Positions 1-11,602 of a DNA stretch of 64,000 nt are shown piece by piece; within the stretch, counting starts at the first letter, position 1; each line of letters starts with the position of its first letter. Origin of the DNA: Promerops cafer (taxonomy: Eukaryota > Chordata > Aves > Passeriformes > Nectariniidae); the NCBI GenBank assembly GCA_013398275.1, contig VZSE01006029.1:2570000-2633999 (forward strand), in the 5' to 3' direction. The position numbers and the translations under genes are program-made. Under the pieces are notes generated by a model. The model did no database searches. It saw only the letters and a program-made list of their open reading frames with translations, and was not told where the DNA came from.

Positions 1-1634
1 TTGCCTTGAGCTAATACCATTTTCAAAATCCTGCACACCTACGTGCTCTATTTTGATTGGGATAACTGGCCTTTCCAGATCAGACTGGGAAGATTATATG
101 TCATGTGGGTTTTGCACTTAATTAAATATCAGTTACCTTGCTTTTTGACTGAAGCAATTTGAACTCAAATACTCCCTAGGGGATTCTGAAGCAGAAAATC
201 GTTCTTCTACCTCCCATTCCAATATGTTGATTTATTTTCCAAAATTTCAGTTCCCAAGGTAGCCAATGTCACATAAACCTTGAAAGAAGGAAAAGAGTTC
301 TTTCAAACACAGGGCTTTTACTTTTTATTCCCCCCAAAAATACTATTGGTTTTCAATTTTATTTTTATTTTTCCTGAAAAGTTGTCATTAATGACTACTG
401 AGAAAGACTTTAGTTAATCAAAACCTGCTTTGACACAACGTCTGAAATTTACCTGCTAATATACAATCTCCTACAGTTACTCTGCTCTTCTTCCATCCAT
501 TCAAATTTCCTCTGTGTGAATCAGAATTGGAACATGAACTTGGCTTATCCACCTCTCACAAAAGTAGTTTTGTCAGCAGTTTAGACCATCTGAAATAGGT
601 TTCTCTTAATTTCTCTTTTGGAGCTCTTCCCTTGGATACACTTAATTAAATATTAACTGCCCCCAGAGGAAAAAAAAAATGGGGAGAGGGTGACTTCTGC
701 TGGGTGGAAATGGGAAAGCCATGTTGCAGTCCCTGCTCTGAAAAGTATGTAATTACACACACAAAGCAGAGCAGAGGGGGGTTTTTAGAGGAGAAAAAAA
801 AAACCCTTCTGGGACACCCACAGATGCAACAATTAATCTTTTCACTAGTTTGTCTCTCACTGGAAATGTTTTCAACAGTGAAAAAACTGGGAGGTAGAGA
901 TGCAGCATTAATAGCGCATTTCCCTGGGTTTTTTCTGCAGGACTAAGCACTGAGCACTAAGCACTGACTAAGCACTAAGCACTGAGACTGTTTACCTTGA
1001 GACAGCCTTGCACACAAGATGAGTACAGAGGTGTGTGCTAAGCCACAAGCTAGCAAAACTGGAGTAGTTTTCACATGTACATAATTTGTGAGCAGCCCAG
1101 TCAAGGTCCCAGGCACAGATGGCTTTATCACCCTGCGTGAGTAGCAGCCCTTCACCACCACTGAGTAAAGGACGCTCACTGCTGGCACACCGTGAGCGCG
1201 GAAATCGGGCAGGGAATTTCATGTGTGACAAACGAGGTGGGGTTTCCTCACCAGCACTACAGGCAAAGCCATGGATGTCTTTATCACATCTGACCTTAGT
1301 CTCTCCGAAGGGGCAATGAGAATTGCAAGACATCTGGAGAGCAGATGTGAAATGCAATCCACCCTTGTCTACTGTGTTTGTACCATTACATTCTGAGCAG
1401 CGCTCAGGGACATGTATCATCATTGTAAATGACTACACAAAGTGAAGGATAACTGGGACTCTGGCAATCCACCTCCAGATGGGCAAGGAGATGTACAGGA
1501 TCAGAATAATCAGGCAAAGAAGAGGAGGTAGGAGCAAGTCTGATAATTAATATATGAGAAGGAAAAAATTGTTTCTGAATAAGAAGTAAATTGAGTGCCT
1601 TTGGATGAACCTTGCTGAAGTGATCACTGTCCAT
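1..1634. other. intergenic DNA, no gene seen
   Basis: This is AT-rich avian intergenic sequence. Only short open frames overlapping on both strands occur, with no recognisable domain or splice-compatible exon. A small imperfect minisatellite sits at 943-986. The stretch ends at the target-site duplication of the inverted-repeat element that follows. Confidence 0.7.
943..986. repeat. imperfect minisatellite (CTAAGCACTGAG-like)
   Basis: About four imperfect copies of a 7-13 base unit built on AAGCACT are arranged head to tail. The copies vary in spacing, which suggests slippage rather than a regulatory array. Confidence 0.7.
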
Positions 1635-1639
1635 GCTGG
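1635..1639. repeat. left target-site duplication GCTGG
   Basis: These five bases lie directly before the TGTCC terminus of the inverted-repeat element and match 2430-2434 exactly. A 5 bp duplication fits retroviral-type integration. Confidence 0.65.
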
Positions 1640-2429
1640 TGTCCTGGGGTGATGTTGAATTGTATCCCCATTCGTCTGCCTAACCCAGAAATAAGTTCTG
1701 CTCCTTTAAAACTGCATCTGAGAGTAAAGGCGGGCAGAGAAGAAGCACCGAGTTTGTTATCAGAAACTGCATTCACTCCTCCACATTCCGGCTCCTGGAC
1801 TGTGTTGTCTACGGACGGACAGACAGCGGGACAGGGCTCTCTCTCTTTTGCTGTTACTTAGTTAGTTTTAGCTAGCTGAGGCAGAGAAGTTCCCTGGACG
1901 GTGGTTTTTTCTTCTCCTTGGAACTGTTCAAACCTGCTCTGGACCGAACACCCAGCAGAGCACCGGCAGCTCGCACCTGAGGCCCACCGGACTGGGCCTG
2001 GGCCGCNNNNNNNNNNNNNNNNNNNNNNNNNNNNNNNNNNNNNNNNNNNNNNNNNNNNNNNNGCGGCCCAGGCCCAGTCCGGTGGGCCTCAGGTGCGAGC
2101 TGCCGGTGCTCTGCTGGGTGTTCGGTCCAGAGCAGGTTTGAACAGTTCCAAGGAGAAGAAAAAACCACCGTCCAGGGAACTTCTCTGCCTCAGCTAGCTA
2201 AAACTAACTAAGTAACAGCAAAAGAGAGAGAGCCCTGTCCCGCTGTCTGTCTGTCCGTAGACAACACAGTCCAGGAGCCGGAATGTGGAGGAGTGAATGC
2301 AGTTTCTGATAACAAACTTGGTGCTTCTTCTCTGCCCGCCTTTACTCTCAGATGCAGTTTTAAAGGAGCAGAACTTATTTCTGGGTTAGGCAGACGAATG
2401 GGGATACAATTCAACATCACCCCAGGACA
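1640..2429. mobile_element. 790 bp long-inverted-repeat element with 5 bp target-site duplication
   Basis: The left arm (1640-2006) and right arm (2063-2429) are reverse complements over 367 bases. I find two mismatches by eye, near 1750/2319 and 1816/2253. The outer ends are TGTCCTGGGG and CCCCAGGACA, the TG...CA termini typical of retroviral LTRs. The element is flanked directly by GCTGG at 1635-1639 and again at 2430-2434, a 5 bp target-site duplication. The centre is a run of 56 n bases, so the loop is unknown. The arm sequence has the look of an avian endogenous-retrovirus LTR, with a GC-rich inner end next to the gap, but no retroviral gene is visible. Arms in opposite orientation are not a normal provirus, in which LTRs are direct repeats. 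Alternatives are a fold-back DNA element or a chimeric assembly across a palindrome. The flanking duplication favours a real insertion. Confidence 0.7.
2007..2062. other. assembly gap (56 n)
   Basis: The gap is placed exactly at the symmetry centre of the palindrome at 1640-2429. Both arms stop at the same base of the repeat unit. This is what a short-read assembler does when it cannot pass a hairpin, so the true loop length is unknown. Confidence 0.95.
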
Positions 2430-2434
2430 GCTGG
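2430..2434. repeat. right target-site duplication GCTGG
   Basis: These five bases lie directly after the GGACA terminus of the inverted-repeat element and match 1635-1639 exactly. Confidence 0.65.
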
Positions 2435-4040
2435 TTTTACTCTTGTGTGTTTCTTGGCTTCTTGCTTCCCCTGGTGGCATAGGTGCAAAACTCTGATGAC
2501 CAGAGACTGTTTTTGGATGCTTGGAAATTTATGCAGTGATATGACTGGGAGGAAGAACTGTTGCCTCTCACTTGGGGCTGGCTGGGAGTGATGACCAATT
2601 CAGTAATGCAGCCTGGGAAATTGTACTGCCTTAGCAAGCTAAAATGAACACAGGGTAAAAATTAGGACCATAAATAGGGCATTCCTAACACTGGCCAGGA
2701 AATCCCAGTCCTTTTTTTCTTTTTAGATAGGCACACAGGCCCCAGTAAGAGAACAATACCCCATCTTTCTGTCTGCTATCTAGCCATGTATAGAGAGCAC
2801 TGCTTCAAAGAGATAACAATGGAAACATGAGATAAATGATGGATAACACAAAGTGCACCAATGAACTCCAGCTGACTCAAATTTTCCATAGAGCACTTTT
2901 CACACTGGAAAGCATATGGAAAGACTGATTTTGAACAGTCTTATGTTGAGTTTATCTGATTGGCTTGGCCTCCCTAGAACTGAAATACAACTTCAAAACA
3001 AGTTAAAATGTGCCAGTCTGTCATTTTGCATTTTTCCCACTTTTTCATTCTGAAATACTTTGTTTATTTTTTTTTTTTCTTAGACATCAAGATAATTTCA
3101 GGGAACAAAAGCCCCTTTTATCATTGTCCTCCTGGAATAACCTGAAAATTCTTTTTCAGACAGAAACTGAGTTTTGTCTCTGTTTAGAACACTTAGGAAG
3201 CTGTGGTTTCTCTTTTCCTTTTTTTAATAAATTAAAATCTATGAAACTGAAGACTCAGTTGCTTACAGAGCTACAAACCAAGATGACCATGCTTCTACAC
3301 CCCACAAACCACCAGCAGCAGACCAGCAGTGTTGATTTCCTAGCAGGTATCACAGAGAAAACTATCTTTCAAGAAATTTTAGAAGAAAAGTCATATAGTG
3401 ACTACTGGAATTTTGGTGTGGGGAACCGAAAGAGAACTGGATGGGATTTAAGGGCCAGCAGGATCATCAGGAAAACAGAGAAAAGGGGGAAGTTACAGGA
3501 TATAAATTGATTATTGGAGGCTGTCTCTATGCAGTATCTCTGTTCTCTGTTCCTTAATAGCCTGTGTGTGTTGTCCTTCTGAGAAAGACAAGACCTTGAA
3601 AGGATGTGAAGTTAATAAGTCCATAGACATTTTTAAGAAGATGAAATATACTTTTGTTATCTCATAACAATTTGATGTAGGTGTTGAGCATTGCAACTGT
3701 TCAAGCTAACTTGCCCTATCTTCTATCCTGTCTTTTAATGAGGGTCTTCTGGGGAGGGTCTTTCACAAAATTCTGGAAAGCATATTAGCAACATAATGAG
3801 TTGTAATGTCATGTATTATTCACTTCCTTATGCCAACAGATTCAGCTGAATTCTCACATAGACAGTATTTGGGGATAAAGGCCAGAAGTTTTATATGACA
3901 TTGCCTGTCAGGAAAGTTTTAGAAATGCAGGGGGAAATTCCCTATTTTTTATTATATGTACTGCACTTTTCTACAAGCTATTGAAAAGCATTCAAACCGA
4001 CTCATTTTTCCTTTAAATGTCATGTCTTCATACTGCTGAT

Positions 4041-4080
4041 GTTATGTTATGTTATGTTATGTTATGTTATGTTATGTTAT
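4041..4080. repeat. (GTTAT)8 microsatellite
   Basis: Eight perfect units of a five-base repeat, with partial units on both sides. It is likely length-polymorphic. Confidence 0.95.
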
Positions 4081-5220
4081 ATGTGTAACAGTATATCAGG
4101 CTTTACTCTCATATAGATTAAGAGTAGATACCATGGGCTATCAGAGAGTAGATAGCAGATTACCTGCATTTATCGTGCTTATATCAGTAAAAGGAGTTTG
4201 CATTTAGCACTTCAGCCAAAGGATAAAGATCAAATGTAGCTATTGAACTCAGTTAGTTATTGATCAGCAGATTTAATTCAACACGTTAAGAAAAAGAAGT
4301 TGGACAAGAAAGGCAGATGCCATCCTGTCTACGGCAATATATGTTGAGGAGGTGAAAATATAAAGAATTCACCTCCCTCCACCCAAAAAGCTCAATAAGC
4401 CCTCTAATAAGCCGTTAGAGGAAAAAAGGTTCAACTTCTAGGCAACTAGGTTTTTATCCAGCAAGTCAATTTCCGTATATTATTACCATTCAATAAGCCA
4501 CTTTTTCTGACTTTCTACCTCTAGCAGGTACCAATATGGAACTCTGCCAGGAAAAAAATTACACAAAAAGCTTGTACAGCTATTTTCCCATGCTGTGCTG
4601 TGAAAGATGTAGAAATCCTTCTGGACACAGGTTTTTTTCACTTGCATCCAAAACCATACAGTTCATTTTCACTTGATAATCTACAGGAGCTTATAATGGA
4701 CAAAATACTGTGTGAGAATGAATAGAGTGGATGGATGGCAACTCTGCTTCAAAGTCAAGAAAGGCTGATTAAGATTCCCTGTGCATCTTCCCTGAAGCCT
4801 CTTTTTGTGCACTTTTTATGACATTGTCTCTCATTACATGCTCACATACAGCTCTTTTCACAGGGCATGACTGCACTCTGTGCCTCAGATGAGCAATGTA
4901 CACTGACAGAGGAATTACTTCATGTTTTCTGCATTGCTCAGCACGCATAGCACATTTACTGCATCACACCAAGGCAGAGAGCATCTCTTCACTACGCATT
5001 TTGGTCTATTCTCCTCTGCATCAGATTTCTTATCCTATCCATTCCTGGCCCCACCTTTTAATCTTCCCATCTTAGTCTCAATTTTCCCAGTCAGGCTCAG
5101 ACTTATCTGGTCTCAGACTCCTGTACGTTCATTCCAGGCTGAGTGACATTGCAGCTGCTTCAAGCAGATGGAGCCTTTGTTAAGGTAGCAGAGCCAGCTT
5201 TAAGCAGGAAGCATTAAGAG

Positions 5221-5253
5221 TGAAACCTGGATTGAAACCTGGATTGAAACCTG
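5221..5253. repeat. 12 bp tandem repeat, about 2.8 copies
   Basis: The unit TGAAACCTGGAT is repeated nearly perfectly. It produces the repeated FNPG motif in a minus-strand open frame, which is therefore not evidence of a gene. Confidence 0.85.
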
Positions 5254-7410
5254 CTAAAGCCCTGAGCAAACACTTGGTAGCCCCATAGTGTTCAAAGCTG
5301 GTACAGCAGTGCGGTGCCCATGGGCTGCCTCTCCATTTCCAGTGCCAACTGCTTTCAGCCTCCCTCTTCACATCTATTTTCTGTTTCAATAATCAAACCA
5401 GTTTTGGACTACTCTGCATACAAACTGGGATAGATGTCATCATGGAGGAGTCCTGAGACATTATTTTCTAGACAGCAGCAGAAATGGCAGCAATATTGCT
5501 ATTAATCTCCATGTCTCCAAAACAGCTCTGATATGCCTTTATAGCAAGGCTTCCACTTTGCATCAAAAGCAGAAATGTCAACCTGTTCAGTCTAGGGAAT
5601 ATTCACACACTCTGGGTCCTGGACACTAGCTCAAAGGCAAAAGCAAAGCTGTTGTGTCACCTTGCCTTGATCTTCTGTGGGACATCAATGCAGAAAGCAG
5701 ATGCTTACAAAAGTCCATTCATCAGAGAAGAGCTCTATCTCAGGATGATTCTCAGCCTGCAGCTCTCAGCATTGCCCAGCTAACAAACACATACAGGGGC
5801 TTTCTGCAGAACTGCAGTGCAAACAGGAAAGCTTGAGGCAAAAGAATACATGATAACCAACATCAATGCACTAAATGCTTCTATTCAGGATGACATAAGC
5901 TCATTTTACGTTTGCTTACCCAGGACTAACTGTGTCAAAAGAAATACTGAAAGACGATTTTTTTCAGCTTTTTCATAAATTTCAGTTTCTGGCTTTTATT
6001 ACTTTTTAATTAAAGCTATAATAAGTTTTAAAAGTTTTAATAAAAGCTATACCCAGGGAGAAAACTCCATAAATAGTCCCTAATTTAGCCCCTCAAAGGG
6101 AATTTGGCAACCACCTCAGATTATTAAACAGTGATCAAGTAACTGCCTAAAACTGAGAAGCAAGATGCTGCTCTGCAGCCTCCCAAGTTTTCTGGTAAAG
6201 AGCTGAGACTTGTGGTGCCCCTATTACTCAGGGAGGAAGTCAATCTGCTGGATGGTGCTGAAAATCAGACTCTTCCCTTATCTTCCTATCTTGCAAACAC
6301 AATGTATGTTTGGCTCCATGTTTTATTGCTTCCATTCTCGTCCTGTAAGGAGCCCTGAGGCCTTACACATCTTGCCTGGCATGTGCAGCTGGGGCCAATG
6401 CAGTTCAAGGAGAAGGTACTACCCTGGCGAATTGCCTAAGCCTATTCTCACCAGAAGACTTACTTGAAAAGTTTCCATCCATCTATTTATCAGATTTGGG
6501 AGTCAATTAGCCCTTTCATTTGTAGTATCTGCTTCATTCAATACTTGGTTTTGTTTGTTAATGTTTTTCTTGAGGTCAGAAAAAAAAATTTGGCAGGTTT
6601 CAGCCAAGCTTTGAGGGAAATTTTTCAGAACCTTCTAGCCAGATATACGTACATATGTCTAAACCTGCTAGTCTGCATTTTTATTTTCAGGACAAAACTG
6701 ATAATCACTTTTGCATTCAGCAAGACACTGCATGAGTTGAAGTTATGGGGTTTTCCCATCAATTTTTACTCCCACTTTTTTTTTCCCTCCATCTCAAATT
6801 TGCAAGTTGATATACTGTTAACTGTATTGAGATTGGTGATGTTTATGCCAATTTATGTTCAACGTGATGGAAGCAGCTCAGCCTCCTGTCTTTCCTCTGT
6901 CAAAACCACCAGAACTCCATCACGGACTGTCAGCATGAGTTCCTGCTGCATGGATAATGCACTGAGTGAAATCAGAAACTTCATCTGCAACCAGCTGTAT
7001 GCAGTGTGTGGCAGGGCAGCCTCTTCAAGCTGGTGGTGACCATATCCTCCAAAAAAAACCAGTTCAGAAATATGTTAAAGACACCATCGTGCGACACAAA
7101 GCAGCTCCAAGTCTGTGATCTTCTTTAGGAAGCACTCTGGGAACCATTCAGGAAACTCTGTGAGGTTTCACAAGAAGATCAAAATGTCTGCCGTGGTGGC
7201 AAGTGGAAGTCCTAGAAAAAGACTGTCCTAGTGTTTTCTACTGCATTTGTTCCTAAGTGTCAAGTTACTTTCTGTACAGTTATTTGAGCATATTAAATGC
7301 CTTGATCCACCCATTACTCTATCTAGTACTTTCATTGTTGGAATAGAACAATGTGCACTTAAATTGCAGATAATTTTTTTTTCAGTGATTTATAAAAAAA
7401 CAACATCTTT

Positions 7411-7640
7411 AAACTGAAAGAATGGAGGTTTAGATCAGATATTAGGACGAAATTCTTTACTGTGAGAGTGGTGGGACACTGGAGAGGTTGCCCAGAGAAG
7501 TTGTGGATGCCCCAAACCTGGGAGTGTTCAAGGCCAGGTTGGATGGGGCTCTGAGCAATCTGGTCCCTGCCTGTGGAAGAGGTGGAACTGGATGATCTTG
7601 AAAGTCCATTCCAAGCCAAGCCATTCTATGATTGATTCTA
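7411..7640 (+). mobile_element. CR1 retrotransposon 3' end
   Basis: The sequence matches the well-known 3' end of avian CR1 LINEs. It has the end of ORF2 (the region coding for the RLDIR..FFTV.VVGHWRGCPEKLWM type C-terminal stretch, now with stops), the untranslated tail, and a final array of ATTCTATGATT-like units at about 7623-7665. It is 5'-truncated, as is usual for CR1, and not coding. Confidence 0.85.
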
Positions 7641-7665
7641 TGATTTATTTTATGATTTATTCCAT

Positions 7666-10600
7666 AATTTAAGAATTATTTAATAACTGCATTCTGTGAG
7701 AGGTTATTTGTGATCTCAGGCACAAGGTCATACAGACAGAAGTATATGTTTATACACATACTTCTACACAGAAAGGAATTCTACTAACAGTTAAATGCTC
7801 AAATATCTGTTTATGATTCTCCGAGTTCTATTTACTGACAATTCTTTTTTCAGTCGCTAAACATGAGCTTGCTGTCTTCACACTATGAACTCCCTCTGCA
7901 GGGAGATAGAGGTTTCACATACAATAGGACAGAAAATGTAAACAGTGAATAATGAGGACAACATGAGTTTACAGCAATCTCAAACTCAGTTTAATTCCCT
8001 TTGCATGAACTTTATCTATGAAGGTTCTCCCTATCTTCAAGAACGAAAAATATTGATCTGAGAATGAATAAAATAATTATTCAGATTTCAATGGCCATAG
8101 ATAAAGACGATTCACATCTTTAATCAGACACCAAGCACCTAAAAAACAAATAAACAAGTTTGCTACACCATTTTGACTGAGTATTCTGTTTTTAATCTTG
8201 ACAGACTTTGTGAGGAAAATCCTTGGCCTCAGTTTCTCTGCTGAACTCAGGAACTAAGATATTATCCTGAAGCCAGTTATAGTGTTGTCATTTTCCACAG
8301 CTACCAAACATGCCAGACCACCAGACACAAGTCAGAAATATCTTCTAGATAGCATGGAAGTGAACGTATTAATAGGAAAATATGCTCAGGTATGTGTGCT
8401 AGCTGTCTCAAGAAATCTTACTCTCTTTTTCTCATCTGGGATGCAAATGATGCTTGTTTGCTGCTGTGTCTCTGCCTTGGGCTGTGGGGCAGCCAGCAGG
8501 CACAGCTGGTGGGCAGGGGGAGCAGGTCTGCTTCAAGAAAGGCAGCAAAGGGGAGGCCAGGGTCAGGGGTATGGCCAGGGGCTGGCACTTCAGCCCTGAC
8601 TTCAGTGGGCTTCATGGGAGAAAGGGCCTCCAGGGCTTCCAGTCATGTTAGCCCAAATTAGCCTGAGTTTAGTTTAGTTTTGCTCTTTCTTTGGGAGTTA
8701 GAGGCGTACAAAAGAGAAAGCAAAACTGAAGGTAATGGACCCTATTTGCAAAAATCTACTGAGGAGGGGAAAATTTATTTTTATAGCTTTATACTTAGAA
8801 TGCTTCATCAAGCAAATTGGAGTGCATTTGCTCTAGTTTAGACTTTGTGTCCTAAAATTCAGCCTGTGGAGACTGAAAACCCCTGGGCCAACTCCTTCAT
8901 AAAAGAGGTGGTGCAGCTTTACCTCACAGTTCTTGGCTGATGCAGGATTCCCCACAGTTTAAATACTTAGTGCTTAATATTGTGAAGGAAAGATACTGAG
9001 GCAGTGGGTGGGTACATTTTTCCTTAGGGATATGGTAAAATGTGATCAGAGTACTTTTTAACTGACATTAGCTATATAAGAGCTAGCTTGTCCTCTGTTG
9101 CCTGTCTACTCAATAGAGAAAAACAATTTGCTTGAGAGAACAATTCACTTTAGTTCATGAGCAGATAAATGCAATCCAGTGGTTTTACTCTGCTTCCACT
9201 GACTATGATAGAGCCTAATTACTGGGATTTACAAAGGTAGGTGAGATGAATCCCACACAAGCTGTGTCACCTTGAAAAATGTATATGGCTTTTTCACAGC
9301 TCCTCAAAATCTAAAATGCATCAGGAGGTGCTTGAAATTAGGCAGCAGGGTGAATATAGGCATATTCCTGCAATGTTTAAAAATCCACAGACACATTTCC
9401 TAGAAAACTGAGGGCAAGATTCTTGCCTGTTATAAAATGTATATGCTTAATTTCTCCAGTAATATATGAAGCTCTCAGTCCTGTCTCCTGCTATGCCCAA
9501 AATGCTTGGCATTAGGGTAAGGAAAATAAGTGCCATTTGTCCCTGAAACAGTCTTCCATTCCCACAGAGCAGTGATGGCCCATGGATTAATGCTAGGCAA
9601 CTGGGGAGATGTGTGAAAAGTACCAAAGAAAAGCACCCCTTACAGCTGCAATCAGTCATGATGCTTTCAAGCAACATAACCAAATAGCAGCTTTCATTCC
9701 AGTTCTTCCCTGCATAGTATCTACCCAGATGCCACTATGCTCTTGTGTGTGCTTTTCTCATCCTTCAGCTCTCCCACCACAAGTTTCATCTGCTTTAAGG
9801 GGCAGTGCTGGCAGAGCCCTGTCCCAAACAACTTCCCCTTGGCACATGGGACCCCCCTCCTAATGATCTGCTTCCTAGTTGGTTTGGAAAGACAAAAATT
9901 GGAGACTTGTCTGAACCACACACATCAAGAATTACAGCACTTTGAGGGTCTCTAAGTAGAAAATATTTCAACAAGCCTGCACTAAGTCTCAAAAACACAT
10001 TAAACAGAAATTACGTTCTGTAACAGCACAGTCCTGCCAGAGTTGGGTTTTGTCTGCATGAGACACATCAGCATCTCCTAATACAAATGAGAAAGTTTTA
10101 CATGACATCAAAATCACACTTTCTAAACTCAGAGTGTGCTCTGACTGAAGGTGGCATAAATCTTAAGTAACTTCATTGCTATAATTATTCTAGGTTTAAG
10201 GCAGTGTAATAGGGAATAAAATATATTCTAGCAAGCACTGCTAGTCCTCACTTTAACATCACATTTTAATTTCATGGAGAATTTTAACTAACGCAATTGA
10301 AAGAGGAAGATGGAACTAGAACGTGGGAACAAGTCACTTTCAAATGAATTTATTTACAATGGCTTCCTCTGAAGCAGCTTGCAAGCTATGCAACCACTCA
10401 TCCAGAACGGGGTTATTTTTCTAACTTTAGCTGATGTTGATTTAAATACCATTTTAGTAACAGTGAAAGAAAACGAACACGATTCCTTTTCATTTTGATT
10501 AATTATTCCAATATTTCTAAATATTTTCTAAATACTTCCTGGGTTAGATTCTAATATCACTTACATTTTGTTTTCCATTACTTTGACTTCATTAGCCCCA

Positions 10601-11334
10601 AAGAAATTATTCCAGATATTTGCCAGGATAATTTGGAACATAAGAATTATTTAATTTTAAGTAATCATTAAAAAGGGCATAATTCAAATGTTATTCCACC
10701 TCCTTTTATTTATTCTGAAAACAGGAAAAACCTAGTGACTCCAAGGAGCTGAACAGCAAGCAAAGCATGATTTAAACACTTCTAAAATGCAGGTCTAAAT
10801 AGATGACTTTAGCGTGGTTGAACAACCATCAACCCTGGGATCACATAATTTCATTACCATCTAAAAAAAAAAAAAAAGGTTTAAATAATAAAAATTTGTA
10901 GACAAGGGCTCAAAGACTGAGCATAGTGAGTGCTTTGAGTTATGCCTGATTCTGCGGCCTGCATTCACAGCTTTGAGACATCTGCTACTGAGTTAGGAGC
11001 CTTCTTCATCTCAGCAGAGCTGCTGAGCTGAGCCTCCACAAATAAGAATTGTTTTCTCAGGAGTGAAGTAACTCTTTTCTCAGAAGTAAGCCTCTACAAA
11101 ATGTCCAGATGGCAACATTACCTAAGTAATATTCTAGAGTGATGCTAAATTTATAAGGTGCCCACGGCAAGGAATATGCAGAGACATCTGTGTTTCAATG
11201 ATACTTCACCAATAGTTAGAATTATCAGCAATAACAAAACAGAAAAAAATAATATCCCCTCATAGATATATCTCTCACTGATAATACACTGCCATCCAGA
11301 CTTCATTAAATGTATGCTCCATATGCACGGATGG
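7666..11334. other. intergenic DNA, no gene seen
   Basis: A GC-richer block at about 8450-8660 gives overlapping open frames on both strands (up to 105 codons). No frame has a recognisable family, and the overlap in several frames shows base composition rather than coding. The remainder is AT-rich and unremarkable, with a poly-A run near 10863. Confidence 0.6.
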
Positions 11335-11478
11335 AGACTCAATCAGTCCTTTGGGTAACCTCTGCCAGAATTTGACCACTCTTATAGTAAAAAACATTGT
11401 TTTCTTGTGTGCAGCTGGAATATAGTGTGTTCTAGTTTGTGCCCATCACCTCTTGTCCTATCAGTAGTCTTTCAGGTG
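11335..11478 (-). mobile_element. old CR1 fragment (tentative)
   Basis: The text resembles the minus-strand view of a CR1 3' part: a 'GGGTAACCTCTGCCAG' type start, then a stretch ending in a 'GTGCCCATCACCTCTTGTCC' type block. It is diverged and lacks a clear 3' array, so the call is tentative. Confidence 0.5.
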
Positions 11479-11509
11479 TGTCAAATGTACCACACAATAT
11501 TAATTTATG

Positions 11510-11602
11510 GAATATTAGAATGTTCAGACCTTCTTTCACAGAATGTTAGAATGCTCAGGCTATATTTCAAAGAATGTTAGAATGTTTTATTTTCTTTTCC
11601 TT
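11510..11602. repeat. 31 bp tandem repeat, about 2.5 copies
   Basis: Units begin at 11510, 11541 and 11572, exactly 31 bases apart, each with a GAATRTTAGAATG core. The 3' half of the unit diverges, most in the last copy. The array lies just downstream of the tentative CR1 fragment. Confidence 0.75.

Larger units (their letters stand above)
2435..7410. other. intergenic DNA, no gene seen
   Basis: This is mostly AT-rich sequence. It holds a pentanucleotide microsatellite (4041-4080) and a short 12-base tandem repeat (5221-5253). The 6850-7300 segment has a run of translatable sequence with apparent frameshifts followed by UTR-like text, but I could not identify a parent gene. Other open frames are short and lack recognisable domains. 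Confidence 0.6.
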
